Notes: generated from the sequence alone by a model not told the origin. DNA of 64,000 nucleotides from Lepidurus packardi (GCA_023053545.1 JAKZAN010000001.1:4484565-4548564); one strand, 5' to 3'; positions 22,727-34,209 are shown, counted from the stretch's first letter. Made by a program: numbers and translations.

Positions 22727-23168
22727 GTGAATCTTGAACCCCTTAACGGAGTGGAGTTGGATAAGTCAGAAACTTCCTTCGTCTGCGAAACTCAAAAGAA
22801 GCACTACGAAACAGAAATCGAGCAGATCAGAAAGAGATCCAAATACGGTATTTCCCCCATTATTCGTCAACTTGATCTATTTCTCGATTCGAAAGGAATC
22901 TTACGATGCAAAGGTCGTTTATTAAACGCACCAATGGACTATAGCTCTATTTACCCCATACTGATACCCAAACCCTCGACACTAGCCAGACTCCTGATGC
23001 AGCACGCTCATCTTCAATCCCTACATGCGGGAGTAAATGGAACCGTTCACTACCTACGATCTCGATTCTGGATACCAGCAGCACGCCAGTTGGCACAACA
23101 GATAATCAACCACTGCGTAGTTTGTAAGAAGGTGACTGGACGACCTTATGCTTATCCTACACCACCTC
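22727..23168 (+). pseudogene. BEL/Pao integrase, part before the hAT insertion (copy 2)
   Basis: Identical in translation to 5569-6010 up to the hAT insertion: zinc-binding region with HAGVNGTVHYLRSRFWIP and INHCVVCKK. It stops at TSD copy ACCACCTC (23161-23168) and its frame resumes after the hAT at 26930. No 5' pol, gag or 5' LTR is present upstream. Confidence 0.85.
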
Positions 23169-26100
23169 CAGTGGCGGCGACAGGGGGGGGGGGGGGTCAG
23201 AGGTGTATATATACACCCTGTCGGGGAATTGCTGACACCCTGTCGGGGAAGGCCATACATGGGTGTCGGGGAGACCTATAAATGGGTATCTGCATAGAGA
23301 GAGATTTGCCGACTGTATCGAAGATTAGACCCAATTCATTCCCACACATCCATACACTGTGTAGAACTTTTGGAGTCACAGATACCCTCCCTCAAGTTCA
23401 TGTAAAATATCCTGATACCTATATACCTAACAATCTGTTTGGTTGAAGTCAGCAAAAGCTGGTGATTGGACAGTGGAGACAGAAACAGTCACTAGCTTGC
23501 TTGTTTGTGAGCTGCATTGCGAATAGCACCTCCTCACCCTGCAGTGGTCGTGGCAAAGTGTGAAGTGAATGTTGTGTATGTGCGTGTGTGTGTGTGTGGG
23601 TCTGTGTGTGTGAATGCATGAGTGCAAGCAGTTCGACTTACAGACGTGTCGAAGGCGGGTGTATTTTCACTTTAGCACGGTTTGAGTTAGAGATGAACAA
23701 GTCTGGTGGAGCTAAGGCTTTACGTCGAAAAGTCCAGTGTACACTGTGTAAAGACATATTTGACAATGATTACCTATCGCGTCATACGGCATCCAAACAC
23801 CCTGAATTAAAAAATTAACAGCGGTTAGCTCCTACATGTGAGCCCGGTGGCATAGTGATGCGAAGTCCTTGGGACATCCCGCCATCAAAGAAACTTCGCA
23901 AAACGGCAGCCACGGATGAAACCATTTGTGTATCAGCACCCTTATCACCCACTGCTTATGAGCATCAGCAAACACATCTTGAAGAAGAGTTGATGCATGA
24001 ATCAATGTACCATCCAGACTTAAGTAAGTTTACCTTTTAGTTTATATTGTAGATAAATACTTGCCAAATATTACAGGTAATGTATTATGCAGATATTTTA
24101 TTAAATGTTTATGTGCACTGTGCAGTAACATCCCAAAATGAAGAAGATACCAATACGGATATGGAGCTGATATGTGAGAATGAGGGCAAGGAAATAGAGG
24201 ACGAGGATCTGGAGAGCAGTGATGATGACAATGACCCGGCTAATTTGCAAATAACTGTTGCGTCTGAGATTGCAGGTATGTTTCCAACAGTTCACTTGTA
24301 CTTTTTCTCATGTCTAAGCGCTTCTTCATATACAATTTCATTCAGATGGAAGCTTCCCTTCCTCACTTGGCAAGGCCTCCTTTCTCGAAAAATATCCCTT
24401 AGACATTTCGAAATCTCCTGCAGACGGTGCAAGCCAGCCACGCAATGTAAACTTTCCAAAACACATGATCGCCAGCGTCTATCGCTCCTTTAATCCACAT
24501 TTCTACGATAACTACCAGTGGATTGAATATTCTGTGTCTCGAGACGCCATTTACTGCTTTCCGTGTAGACACTCTGGATGTGCTACCAATTCCGCATTTT
24601 CCCAAGAAGCTGGATTTCGAACATGGAATAAGTGTTATGGAAAGGATCCGAAAGACAATCGCCTTCTTCAGCATCAGTTGAGCAATGCTCATGTTCAAGC
24701 AGTGGAAACATGTGAACAAAAAAAGCAAATTGCATCAGGAGACAAATCTGTACTGTGCATGATCAGTGAGGCCCACAGAAAACTGGTGAGTGACAATCGT
24801 CATTACATTCGAACACTTTGTGAAGTGCTTTTACATACAGCTCAGAGAAAATATGCACAAAGAGAATGCAGTACCTCAAACCTTGATAATGATACACAGG
24901 GAAATTTCCTCTCTCTCCTGCATCTTATTGCGAAGTACGACTTAATTACAGCTGAGCGTATAAGGACCGGCCCGAAAAACGCAAAATATACCCATCATTC
25001 TGTTCAAAACGCCTTGTTGGATATAATGGCCGATTTGACCTTGAGGCAAATCCGCGATGAAATCGAGAAAGCTGGATTTTTCACTCTGTTAGCAGATGAA
25101 AGGAAAGACATGTCGAAGAAAGAGCAAGTCGCTATTGCTGTGAGGTATATCTTCGAAGGATACGTTCACGAAGAACTCATTGCATTGACAGAGGCATATT
25201 CTTTGGAAGCTAAAGGTTTAGCTGACACCATCCTGAAGAGCCTTGAAAAACTTGGTTTGAAGATCGAAAATTGCGTCGGACAAGGCTATGATGGCGCCGG
25301 AGTTGTCTCCGGACATTCGAATGGAGTCAATGCAATCATTCGTCGAGTGGCGCCATTGGCTGTTTACGTTCATTGTTTCAGTCACAGATTGTACTTAGTA
25401 ATTGTGGACACAGTAAAAGGCGTGCCATGCGCATCTCGGACCATATCTCTGCTTCAACGCCTGTATGTATTTGTCAGTGGCAGTAACGTGCATGCAAAAT
25501 GGGTTTCCTTGCAGGAAGAAAGGAACGTCAGAGTGCTTCAACTGAAAAGTATCTCAGACACCCGCTGGGCCTGCCAGGCTGCGATGCTATCCGCAATTTG
25601 TAAGCGAATGGAAATCATCCTGATCCTCCTATCAGGAATTGCGATCAATGATAAGAACTCTGATAGAGCAACGGATGCAGCTGGATTGCTTCACCAGATC
25701 AACGAGGGATTCCTTCGCATCCTTTACGCGTTGCGATACATTATGGAGCAATGCAAGAGAGCATCCGATTTTCTACAAAACCCCAGTAATGATCTGAGTG
25801 ATGCTACTGATATCATTCAGAATCTCCGCGACAATTTGAATGCATGCAGGTCGCAGGAGCAATGTCTTGAATTCTGGTCGGAGGCAGAAGAAGCATAAAA
25901 AAAGTTGCAGCTGGAAAAGGAGTCAATGCCTTCACGTCCAAGAATTGTACCCGCTCGCTTACGTGAAAGTGTAATGACGGATTTTGTGAACACCTCTCGC
26001 TCCGTGAACACCTTCGAGGATTTCCAGCGAGAAATATATGCCATCATCGACACCGTTCTGTCTGAGCTCACCGAAGGTTTGGAGAAACGAATATCACTTT

Positions 26101-26921
26101 AATGCGAGGAATTTCTGGTTTGACTCCTGCTTCTCCTTGTTTTCTGCAAGCAGAAGTCATTCTCCCTTTTGCCGATATCTTCCAAGCGGATAAAGACGGG
26201 TTAGCCATCGAGATTAAGAACTGCAAGCGGCTCCTTGCCCGAAAAGGAGAAGACGATAGCCCAGCGTCCCTAATACAGTTTCAACAATACATTCGACGAC
26301 TGAAGGATGCATTCTATCAGCTTGACCGTATTCTTACTATTGCATGCACGCTTCCTGTGTCGACTTGCGAATGTGAAAGGAGTTTCAGCACTCTTAGGAT
26401 CATCAAGAATCATCTGAGGACAACGATGAGCAATGACCGCCTGAATAATCTCATGATACTCGGGGTGCACAAATCCCGTTCTGCTTCTCTTGATCTAAAC
26501 GATGTTGTTAATGCGTTTGCAGCTCGATACCCACGATGTCGAATACTTTTATCGTAACTTTTTCTTGTATTTTAACTTTATGGATGTTGTTTGTTCTGTT
26601 CATCCCATGTACTTCTTGACACGTTGATAAAAATATTGAAGAAAACTTCAGCGAATTTCTCTTAGGCCATCGGGTTTTTATGGTGACTTCTCACGAAAAA
26701 ATGGAAATTTCTTGCAAAAATTGTCTCATGCGGCCATGCCTATTTTTAGTAATTCTTTATTGGTTATGAGTTAAAAGACTAATTTTTTTATTGTTAATCG
26801 ATTTTTGTTCGTATTTTCTGAAATTGACGTTCGCGACATGTTCTTTTGTCAATTGACACCCCGTCAATTGACAACCGAGGAAACCGAATATCTGTCGGGG
26901 CAACCCCTGGCGCCACCACTG
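23169..26921 (+). mobile_element. Complete hAT transposon inserted in a BEL/Pao integrase
   Basis: 3753 bp. The left end CAGTGGCGGCGACAGGGG and the reverse complement of the right end, CAGTGGTGGCGCCAGGGG, form the terminal inverted repeats. The 8-bp target duplication ACCACCTC is perfect on both sides (23161-23168 and 26922-26929), which fits hAT insertion. A poly-G run (14 G) follows the left TIR. The internal gene is a ZMYM/TTF-type hAT transposase with disabling changes, so the element looks defective despite intact ends. Coding ends near 26557, and 26560-26900 is non-coding 3' sequence with inverted CAATTGACACCCCGTCAATTG near 26850. Confidence 0.95.
23693..26557 (+). pseudogene. hAT transposase (BED/TTF finger, DUF4371-like, C-terminal dimerisation domain)
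   Basis: Exons: 23693-24023, 24126-24275 and 24346-26557. In order they encode a BED-like finger (CTLCKDIFDNDYLSRH), an acidic linker (EDEDLESSDDDND), a TTF-type region (SVYRSFNPHF, then AIYCFPCRH), an RNase-H-like catalytic region with FFTLLADERKDMSKKEQVA, CVGQGYDGAGVVSG and ISDTRWACQ, and the hAT C-terminal dimerisation segment STCECERSFSTLRIIKNH. Lesions: in-frame TAA at 23816-23818 (also present in the truncated copy at 6659), in-frame TAA at 25896-25898, and a frame change near 26100. The usual LADET(T)D catalytic context reads LADERKD. Confidence 0.9.
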
Positions 26922-26929
26922 ACCACCTC

Positions 26930-27344
26930 CTCTACCAAAATGTCGACTGGAACCAATGCACTGCTTTAAAGTGACTGGTATAGATTTTGCTGGACCACTT
27001 TACGTTCAAAATAACAACGGAAATAGCGAGAAAAGATATATTTGTCTATTTACCTGTGCTTCGTCTCGTGCGGTACACCTCGAGCTCACACCTAGCCTCA
27101 GCGCACAAAGCTTTCACCTAGCCTTCAGACGGTTTGTAAGCCGAAGAACGCTCCCTCACATTATGTTCAGTACCGAACATAATTCGTACCATTAAGAACA
27201 CTACCGAAGATAATTCAGCAGTATCAACATGTCAACAAGATAGACGTCCACCTCGTTCCGCAGCGATAAGAGCCCGAGCAACTATACGTGGATGGACAGC
27301 GGAACTCGCGGGACTTCTCCCCGGCCGCCAGGATGTCATGAAGA
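26930..27344 (+). pseudogene. BEL/Pao integrase core and pol C-terminus after the hAT
   Basis: Frame resumes across the TSD and encodes the start of the integrase catalytic core (KVTGIDFAGPLYV, then FTCASSRAVHLELTPSLS). It breaks near 27195, and a short C-terminal piece (RRPPRSAAIRARATIRGW) follows at about 27240-27344 before a stop. The middle of the core is deleted, so this retrotransposon is inactive. Confidence 0.8.
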
Positions 27345-27407
27345 TCTGAACTCCTAATTCATAGATGGGCTTCAATAGTTGTACTGGCCACTCTATAGCT
27401 AAAGCTG

Positions 27408-27965
27408 TTATGTGTCTTTTAACCCTAGCCTAATTTCCTTAGCAAGTTACCTCGTATCTTCAAGACGTTTCCCTTGCAATTCGTAGGTCTGGTTTCCTTC
27501 TCATTGACATTTATGTTACCCCACCTCTCGTATTACTACTAGCGAACGGGTCTCAGTCTGTTTCCCACGAACTGAGGGAATAATCTATCTAAATAACTGT
27601 CCAGCTGTAATACATACTCACCCCCTTTTAGGCGAGGCTCTTTAAACCTTCTACCCCCTCTCTGTAAACTATGTAGAAAACCGAACTGTTCTAGGACATT
27701 ACTTAATGCTGACAAATCAGTCTCAACTCAGACACAGTTACGAGTACAACCTAAATTCTAATACATTGAGACTCCTGATCTTTCTTTCTTACGTGTTAAC
27801 CCAGTGAAATGCAAGTTGCTTCTGATCAATAAAGAATACTTTAATAGTAATTTCTGTGTTGCGTTTCTTACTTTCTCCTAAACTGGTAGCCATCTTGTAG
27901 TAAAACAATCAAACACAACGCAGGACTCTTATCACTAAGGTAACTCTTAGTACTTCATTACAACA
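27408..27965 (+). mobile_element. Possible BEL/Pao 3' LTR
   Basis: It begins TGTTATGTGTC shortly after the pol stop and ends near ACTTCATTACAACA, giving TGTT...AACA termini. It contains AATAAAGAATA as a possible polyadenylation signal at about 27825. No 5' partner is present to confirm limits. Confidence 0.35.
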
Positions 27966-29942
27966 GCCGCCATAGTCGTCTTTCTCTGTTCAGGGAGCGG
28001 AACCATAATGATCATTAAGCATATATTCATAAGCTTGTTTAAATTCAGTATTCTATGGTCTACTTGGATCAATTGGCTGTCAAACGGTAGAAACCATCCT
28101 TTCGGCCCTTAGTTCTAGGAGCTCCAAAGTTACTTGACCCGCACTTTGGACCCCTTGCAAATGTAAACAAAGCCGTTCGTCGATGCCAGCAAGGATGCGG
28201 TTGGGCCCCGTTAAAAAGAAACCCCTAGAATTAGTGGACCAAAAAGCATGATTACAATTAGTTTTAAACCAAGATCAGAATGATTCCTTACTTCGATTCA
28301 GTGTCGAAGGAATTAATATTAAACATGAGGAACAACGGGACGTACACCAAGAACCCAAACTGTTTTGTTCGTCAACATCATCGTCACTCGGTACTGCTCT
28401 TCTACTGAAGCTGCAAGTCGATGGCACACAGTCCCTTATACTGTATAATACTTGAGGCGAGATTTTACGTGCAGCTGAAAAGGTCAGGAAAAACCCTATT
28501 AGGTGAGCAAATAGCAACAATTATTTCTCGCGTGTGTGCAAAATGCAGGAGAGGCATGTTTTCTTTTGGATTCGTAACATGATTCCAGATACTTCAGATT
28601 CTCTTTCCTTCAAAGTAAGAAAAATGATTGTCAAACTTGTTTGACCTTTGTAATAAGCCTTTCGGAAACCCATAAGCGAGCCTTAAAGTTACTAGTGGGG
28701 CTTCCCCACTGATTACGATTTCTTTTTATTCTTTGTTATTCTTCTGGAGAGAAATATAAATATCCACGACTGCTGTAAGCAATAAAATCATATGTCGTCG
28801 CCTTGGAAGGCTATCGATTGCAAGGAGTCTTTCAAGGGATAAGATACTCCCTGCATAGTTATCCCTCGGTCATGCATATGGTAATCACCTCTCAGCTTTA
28901 GAAAATTTAGATGGTTGATTATTGCTTTCACGATGGTGGAGAAATTGGCGATTGCTACTGCTTAGGCTTTCGTCTTTATTTTTACCAAGGAGCTGTACAT
29001 TACAGTTTAGTCAACAGTACATGCATACAGTACAGTAACGAACTTATTTATCGTTACATGGAGTTTCGGAATTGAGGAATCACAGTGCTTATCTGTTTAG
29101 ACCAATCCTGACATTTCTTGCCTACTTCTATGCTCAGGTAGGCTACTCAACACGTTGTCCTTTCTAAACTCCCCAGTTATAAAGAAGCAGGTCAGTCAAT
29201 CAAATGTTCTTTAGTAGCGAAGCTAATCAGGTATATAGCGACATGTTATGTACATGTACCTCTCCCCAAAGATGGGGTTCTCCCTCTCGACAACGGGGAA
29301 CCAGTACTCAAAACAAGTAGCTGTAACCAAACGTGAGTGGGCACCCCCTATTATGAGTAACGCATACCAAATAAGGGTAACCTTTCCCCAAAATAAGTAG
29401 CCTGTTTTCCTAAATCGGTATTTTCGTAAACCCCCAAAATCGGTATTTTCCGAATCCCCACAATTGTTATTGACAAGAATGAATTTCGGTCTACCTTGTC
29501 CACAACAAGTTCGCAAAATGTAATTGCAGTAAACTCCCACAACAAAATAGTCTTGATTAAGAGCCTCAGTGATTCATTTTCTATGGATTCGTCTTTTCGC
29601 ATGGCTTTTCGTTTCGTTATCGTTACTTGCCATTATAGGTACATATGATGCACAAAAGTGCTGTTGCGCCAAATGGATTGTGAAGAAGAAAATTTGTGAC
29701 AAATTATTATGTATTTTAAAGATTTAAATTTATACCACGAAAGATATCAGGGTCCTAATTTCGAGTAGTCCTTGTGCCGCGTTGCTCTAAGAGTAGGAAG
29801 CAACATTAGTAAAACTGACAATAGGACTTTATCAAAGCGGTATAAAATTCGAACCAAAAATCTAAACCCGCCGCTAACGTGACATGTAAGCCCTCGCCAA
29901 CATGCCTGGAATGGCTATCATAACCCTTTTCGAACGCTGCAA
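27966..29942. other. Intergenic, no gene recognised
   Basis: AT-rich DNA with scattered short open frames (for example minus 28275-28520 and 29223-29602), but no domain, splice pattern or repeat family I can name. Confidence 0.5.
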
Positions 29943-29969
29943 GCCGCTGCAACTCGCATAAAAGCGGGT
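29943..29969 (+). repeat. Inverted repeat of a large element, left arm
   Basis: CCGCTGCAACTCGCATAAAA followed by GCGGGTT. Its reverse complement recurs at 39056-39081 with one base missing, and weaker similarity extends outward (for example AAGGG-TATGATAGC versus AAGGGTCATGCTAGC). Confidence 0.7.
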
Positions 29970-30351
29970 TCAGCCATGTTAGGGGAGGGGCTAGCGATCC
30001 GCTGCGAGGGTTGCATGCCGCAGCACACTATATAACGCCGTTGCATTGAACCATTCTTCCTTCAGTCCTTCACTGTGTTTCGCATGTTAGCTAGCAATTG
30101 TAGCGTAGTGCCTTATAGTGTAGTTCTTCTAACCCGGATTAATTATTTAATGTAGTTCCTCTTAACCTTGGATTAGATTTTTCAGTAAGGTTATTTTTTA
30201 TTGCATTCTGTGTTTCCCTTTGACTTTTTTCTTGGATTGATTATTTAGTTCTGTTCTTCTTTAACCCGGATTATTTTTTTTCCTCTTAACCCTGGATTAG
30301 ATTATTTGACTTTTTTCTTCTAACAGATTAACCCTTTCTCTCTTTACTAAT

Positions 30352-32277
30352 ATGAGTAAATCAAGGGCGCAGTTTTTTAAAAATTGTCTACGCGATCTTG
30401 AACGTAGAGCAAATTTGCCTGCGTCGGCCTACGATAGTTCTTCAAGAGCGCCCATACTGATTAGTAACGAACATTTTGAGAAGTTTAGGCAGGCGTGTTT
30501 TTCAAAGAAAACAGAGTTCGATGCTTACCCTCTCCCGAAGCGTATGGCAATATGGCAATCTCAGAGTTTTAATATTGACCAAATTGACACAACTGCTTCC
30601 AGTACTTTGCCCGAGCGTTTGAGCGAATGTTTAGCTTTGTGCAGCAATGGAGATGGGAATTGTTTCTACAATTCCGCTTCTTTGTCTTTGTTCGGCAACC
30701 AAAGGCATGCCGTTGAGTTGCGCTGCCGAGTTGTGGTCGAATTAGCAACCAATTATGAGTTGTACTCCAGGGAGTCGGCAGGATACCTCTCGATGAAACA
30801 AATTGGAACCCTAGTCGAGTACTCAGGATTCCCTTTCGACCGTGTTAAATTCACGGGCGTTGACTCAGTGTGCCCTACAGGTATTCCACCGGCGGAAGAC
30901 TGTTTTAAGTACTATTCCATGGAACACGCCAGGGATCGGGAATATTCGAGCATTATTGCATTCCCAGCTTTGGCTAATGTTTGTAAGATAGCCGTGGAGT
31001 CAGTTTATCCGAAAGCGGATGGAATCAGAGCATCTCATCAAGCGAATTTTTTAAACGAGACGTTTTCACCAAGCGGTGCCGTTTCCTCTGAAACTATTCG
31101 AATTTTGTGGACTGGGCTTTTGGCAAACTTCACGAAGAAGGAAAATGGACGTTTAGTCCCTCCAACATCCTGGAATCCCAATCATTTTGTGCCTGTGATT
31201 GAGCGCGCTAGTCAGTCACCCCTCTTTTTGTCAAAGAACTGCACTCTTCCGGTTCTTGATGTGGTAGAAACTGCGTCAGTTATTCCCAGTCATCCAATTG
31301 AAACTGCAAATGTGATAACACCTGTTGCAGTTTCTTTTTGCAGCTCTATGCAAAATAGTAGTAGCGCTGTTAGTTCAGGGCTTCGCGAGTCGTTCTCGCA
31401 TGAAAATTCAAGCTCAGATTTTGAATTGTCTGTCCCAAAAGCTTTTGCCGCAAATAATGGAGAGCACGAAGAAAATGTCACTAAAGCCATTTCATCGAAT
31501 GGTAAAACACCTGGTGTGAAGTCAGGCAGAGTAGTATCTCATACCAAGCAAGGGCCTTCAAAATTTTCGTGCAAGGGATGTGAAACTACGTTCAAAACAA
31601 ATCAAAATTTGGAGAATCACATTAAAAACAAGCGCTGCAAGTTTCAGCTAGGAAAACAAAGCTCTAGTCAGATTCTGCTTGCCGAGCAAGGATCTAAGAG
31701 CTTTATTTGCGAAGACTGTAAAACCGTTTTCACAAGGAAGAGCAATTTGAAGTTGCATATAGAAAAGAAAAGATGTAGCAAGTCTAGTTTTGAGTGCCCG
31801 CAGTGTAGTTTGCAGTTTTCTAGAACAGACATGCTCACCCGTCATGTAGAATTAGTTCATTCTCTTGAATTAGGCTCTAGTCAAATTTTGCTTGCCGAGC
31901 AAGGATCTAAGGGCTTTACGTGCGAAGACTGTAAAACCGTTTTCACAAGGAAGAGCACTTTAAAGGTGCACATAGAAAAGAAAATATGTAGCAAGTCTAG
32001 TTTTGAGTGCCCGCAGTGTAGTTTGCAGTTTTCTAGAACAGACATGCTCACCCGTCATGTAGAATTAGTTCATTCTCTTGAATTAGGCTCTAGTCAAATT
32101 TTGCTTGCCGAGCAAGGATCTAAGGGCTTTACGTGCGAAGACTGTAAAACCGTTTTCACAAGGAAGAGCAATTTGAAGTTGCATATAGAAAAGAAAAGAT
32201 GTAGCAAGTCTAGTTTTGAGTGCCCACAGTGTAGTTTGCAGTTTTCTAGAACAGACATGCTCACCCCCGTCATGTAG
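30352..32277 (+). CDS. OTU-domain plus C2H2 zinc-finger protein (transposon-borne)
   Basis: ATG at 30352; 641 codons in one exon. Residues ~95-290 form an OTU-type cysteine-protease fold with the D-G-N-C signature (GDGNCFYNSASLSLFG) and the distal histidine motif NPNHFVPV, resembling vertnin-like proteins. From ~400 onward come C2H2-type fingers, including a 71-residue two-finger module repeated three times at 213-bp spacing (starts 31661, 31874, 32087) with CEDCKTVFTRK and CPQCSLQFSRTDMLTRH. The third module contains CACCCCCGTC where the others have CACCCGTC. This adds two bases and ends the frame at 32277, although homologous coding continues in another frame. Probably one protein with the following SWIM and PHD parts. 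Confidence 0.7.
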   Translation: MSKSRAQFFKNCLRDLERRANLPASAYDSSSRAPILISNEHFEKFRQACFSKKTEFDAYPLPKRMAIWQSQSFNIDQIDTTASSTLPERLSECLALCSNGDGNCFYNSASLSLFGNQRHAVELRCRVVVELATNYELYSRESAGYLSMKQIGTLVEYSGFPFDRVKFTGVDSVCPTGIPPAEDCFKYYSMEHARDREYSSIIAFPALANVCKIAVESVYPKADGIRASHQANFLNETFSPSGAVSSETIRILWTGLLANFTKKENGRLVPPTSWNPNHFVPVIERASQSPLFLSKNCTLPVLDVVETASVIPSHPIETANVITPVAVSFCSSMQNSSSAVSSGLRESFSHENSSSDFELSVPKAFAANNGEHEENVTKAISSNGKTPGVKSGRVVSHTKQGPSKFSCKGCETTFKTNQNLENHIKNKRCKFQLGKQSSSQILLAEQGSKSFICEDCKTVFTRKSNLKLHIEKKRCSKSSFECPQCSLQFSRTDMLTRHVELVHSLELGSSQILLAEQGSKGFTCEDCKTVFTRKSTLKVHIEKKICSKSSFECPQCSLQFSRTDMLTRHVELVHSLELGSSQILLAEQGSKGFTCEDCKTVFTRKSNLKLHIEKKRCSKSSFECPQCSLQFSRTDMLTPVM

Positions 32278-32296
32278 AATTAGTTCATTCTCTTGA
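31661..32296 (+). repeat. Three 213-bp repeats encoding paired zinc fingers
   Basis: Units start at 31661, 31874 and 32087, each encoding SSQILLAEQGSKxF, then two fingers, then VELVHSLELG. The near identity shows recent in-frame expansion. Confidence 0.9.
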
Positions 32297-33632
32297 ATTA
32301 GAAGAAACACGTACTTCTGAGGAGATCCCCTTAATTGGCCCGGTAGACAAGGAGCATTCCTTAAACGTGATTTCAGTTGACAAGCAGCAATTGCACATCT
32401 TAGTCGAGTTAGATCAGTCAGAGCCGACTTACGACCCAGTAATAAATTCTGCGTTTCAGAGCAGTGTTAGTGGTAGCGTGTCTGCTGATACCATTAATTG
32501 CAGTACTTTAGTCATCGATTCTGACGACGAATTCTGTAACGTTGCTAGAAAAAAGAGAAAGCTCGAACAGAAACCAAGAATAATTTGCTATCACCCTGGC
32601 TGTGAAGAGAAGCTGTCACATCTGACGTCTTATGTTAAGCATGTTAACAATAAACATGGTTTGTCCTGCCAGCTAGAGAAATTCAGTTTTTCTAACGAGA
32701 ACAGTTTCATGTCGTGGAAAACAGAGATCGAAAGAAATGCTTGTGTTAGTTTCCGTAATCGAAGGGGAGCTCGGAAGTGCACTAGTTACAGTATAACAAC
32801 CTACGTGTGCAATCGCTCTTTCTCGTATAAAAATCGGGGTACAGGCAAACGTGCCTTGAAGCGACTAAAGTCTTGTTGTACGGGTGTCCGTTGTACCAGC
32901 TTTATAATTGCGCAAGTATGGCACCTTACAAAAAGAATTGAGGTTACATGTTGCCTAACTCATGTTGGCCATGATCGTTTACCAGGTCGTTGTCGCCTTC
33001 ATGAAGGAACAGAAGAAGAATTACAACATAAGCTTTTGATCGGAATCCCTAAACGCAAAATTATTGAGAGTTGTATGGCAGAACCCATCATCAGTGATGT
33101 ACTTTCTAGGGACCAGGCCGTTACCATGAAAGATTTACATAACCTCCGGAAACATAAGATCGATTCTGAGAGCGTTGACTTATGGATCCAACAAATGGCA
33201 ACAGAGGAATATAATCCGGTATTTCTGTATAAAAAGCAAAATGTTGCAGATGAAGGTGTTGCAGAATTAGGTGTTGAAAACTTCGCTCTAGGCATTATGT
33301 ACGAGGATCAGCAGGAAGCCTTAAATAAGTATGCTCATAAATGTATATGCATAGACAGTACTTACCAGGTTAACCAATATATGTTTGTTTTGACAACGAA
33401 ACGGGAAGTATTTTGGTGCTCGTGTGACGATTTTTATGATTATCATTTCGTCTGCAAGCATATCCATAGAGTTACCCCAGTTTTAAGTGACAATCTGCGT
33501 CATTCACGTGTCATAGGAGCGGCATTAGTAGAGCAACCGATCGCTGAAAATGCCCAGCTAGAACAACTAAACCGCCAGCCGTTTCCTTGGCAAACATTCG
33601 TAGAGACTTGCGCGAGATTCTTAATACGTTAA
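32278..33632 (+). pseudogene. SWIM-finger protein remnant, MULE-like transposase
   Basis: The frame continues the zinc-finger protein after the CC frameshift (ELVHSLELEE...), with no ATG needed; 32367 is a GTG within the frame. It encodes CNRSFSYKNRGTGKRALKR, a Cys-rich DNA-binding-like region (CCTGVRCTSF, CCLTHVGHD), then CICIDSTYQVNQYMFVLTT joined directly to a SWIM motif FWCSCDDFYDYHFVCKHIH. In MULE-type transposases a long DDE core lies between such segments, so I infer an internal deletion. The frame ends at 33632 while conserved-looking sequence goes on in another frame. Confidence 0.6.
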
Positions 33633-34132
33633 CAACTGATCCTGGAGCCATCCGTGATTTGGAGATTCTTGTGGCTACAGCAAGACTTGTTAACAGTAGA
33701 CCACCAGAGGAAAAGATAGTAAAAGAGACGTTCGAAAAATTAACTGACGTCCGTTCTAATGCCAAATTTATACCTCAAAGAGAATTTCATCGGACGCGCA
33801 AGCCGTACAATAACAAACCATCGAATGTCTTTCTAAGACATGGATTTAGCGATCAGCCATCCGACGTTTTAGATGACATCGTACCGCAACTCTGCGCTGG
33901 TTGCAGCAAACGAAACGATCCTGATGACGACCTTGATGATGATATTACTTGGGTTTGTTGCAGCGTGTGTAAGTCTTGGTTTCATATAACTTGCGCTCAC
34001 AAGCAGCAGCCAGATTTATGCCTAAATAGTATACCAATGGACGACTTACATGATATTCAGTACATATGCCTTGTCTGTGTTAATGAAAGGGATAATGTAG
34101 TATTGCTTTGCATTTCGCAAAGCAATACTAAT
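33587..34132 (+). pseudogene. PHD-type zinc finger C-terminal part of the same element gene
   Basis: No own ATG; it overlaps the end of the SWIM frame, implying another frame change around 33590-33630. It ends with a Cys4-His-Cys3-like finger: CAGCSKRND, WVCCSVCKSWFHITC and YICLVC. PHD or related fingers at transposase C-termini occur in several DNA-transposon families. The last codons run into a strong hairpin at 34099. Confidence 0.6.
34099..34129. terminator. 13-bp perfect stem hairpin
   Basis: AGTATTGCTTTGC, loop ATTTC, then GCAAAGCAATACT. It sits at the very end of the PHD-encoding frame. Terminator function is not implied in a eukaryote; it may be a 3'-end or recombination structure. 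Confidence 0.5.
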
Positions 34133-34209
34133 TAGCAATAGCAATTTTTTGATTGACTTCGCATTTTATTGCCGTATTCATGTCAATAAGTGTCAAGGTA
34201 GTCAAAGGT

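Noticed and set aside
24399..24728. Minus-strand ORF over the hAT transposase
   Set aside because: Shadow of the transposase exon, which has clear hAT motifs on the plus strand.
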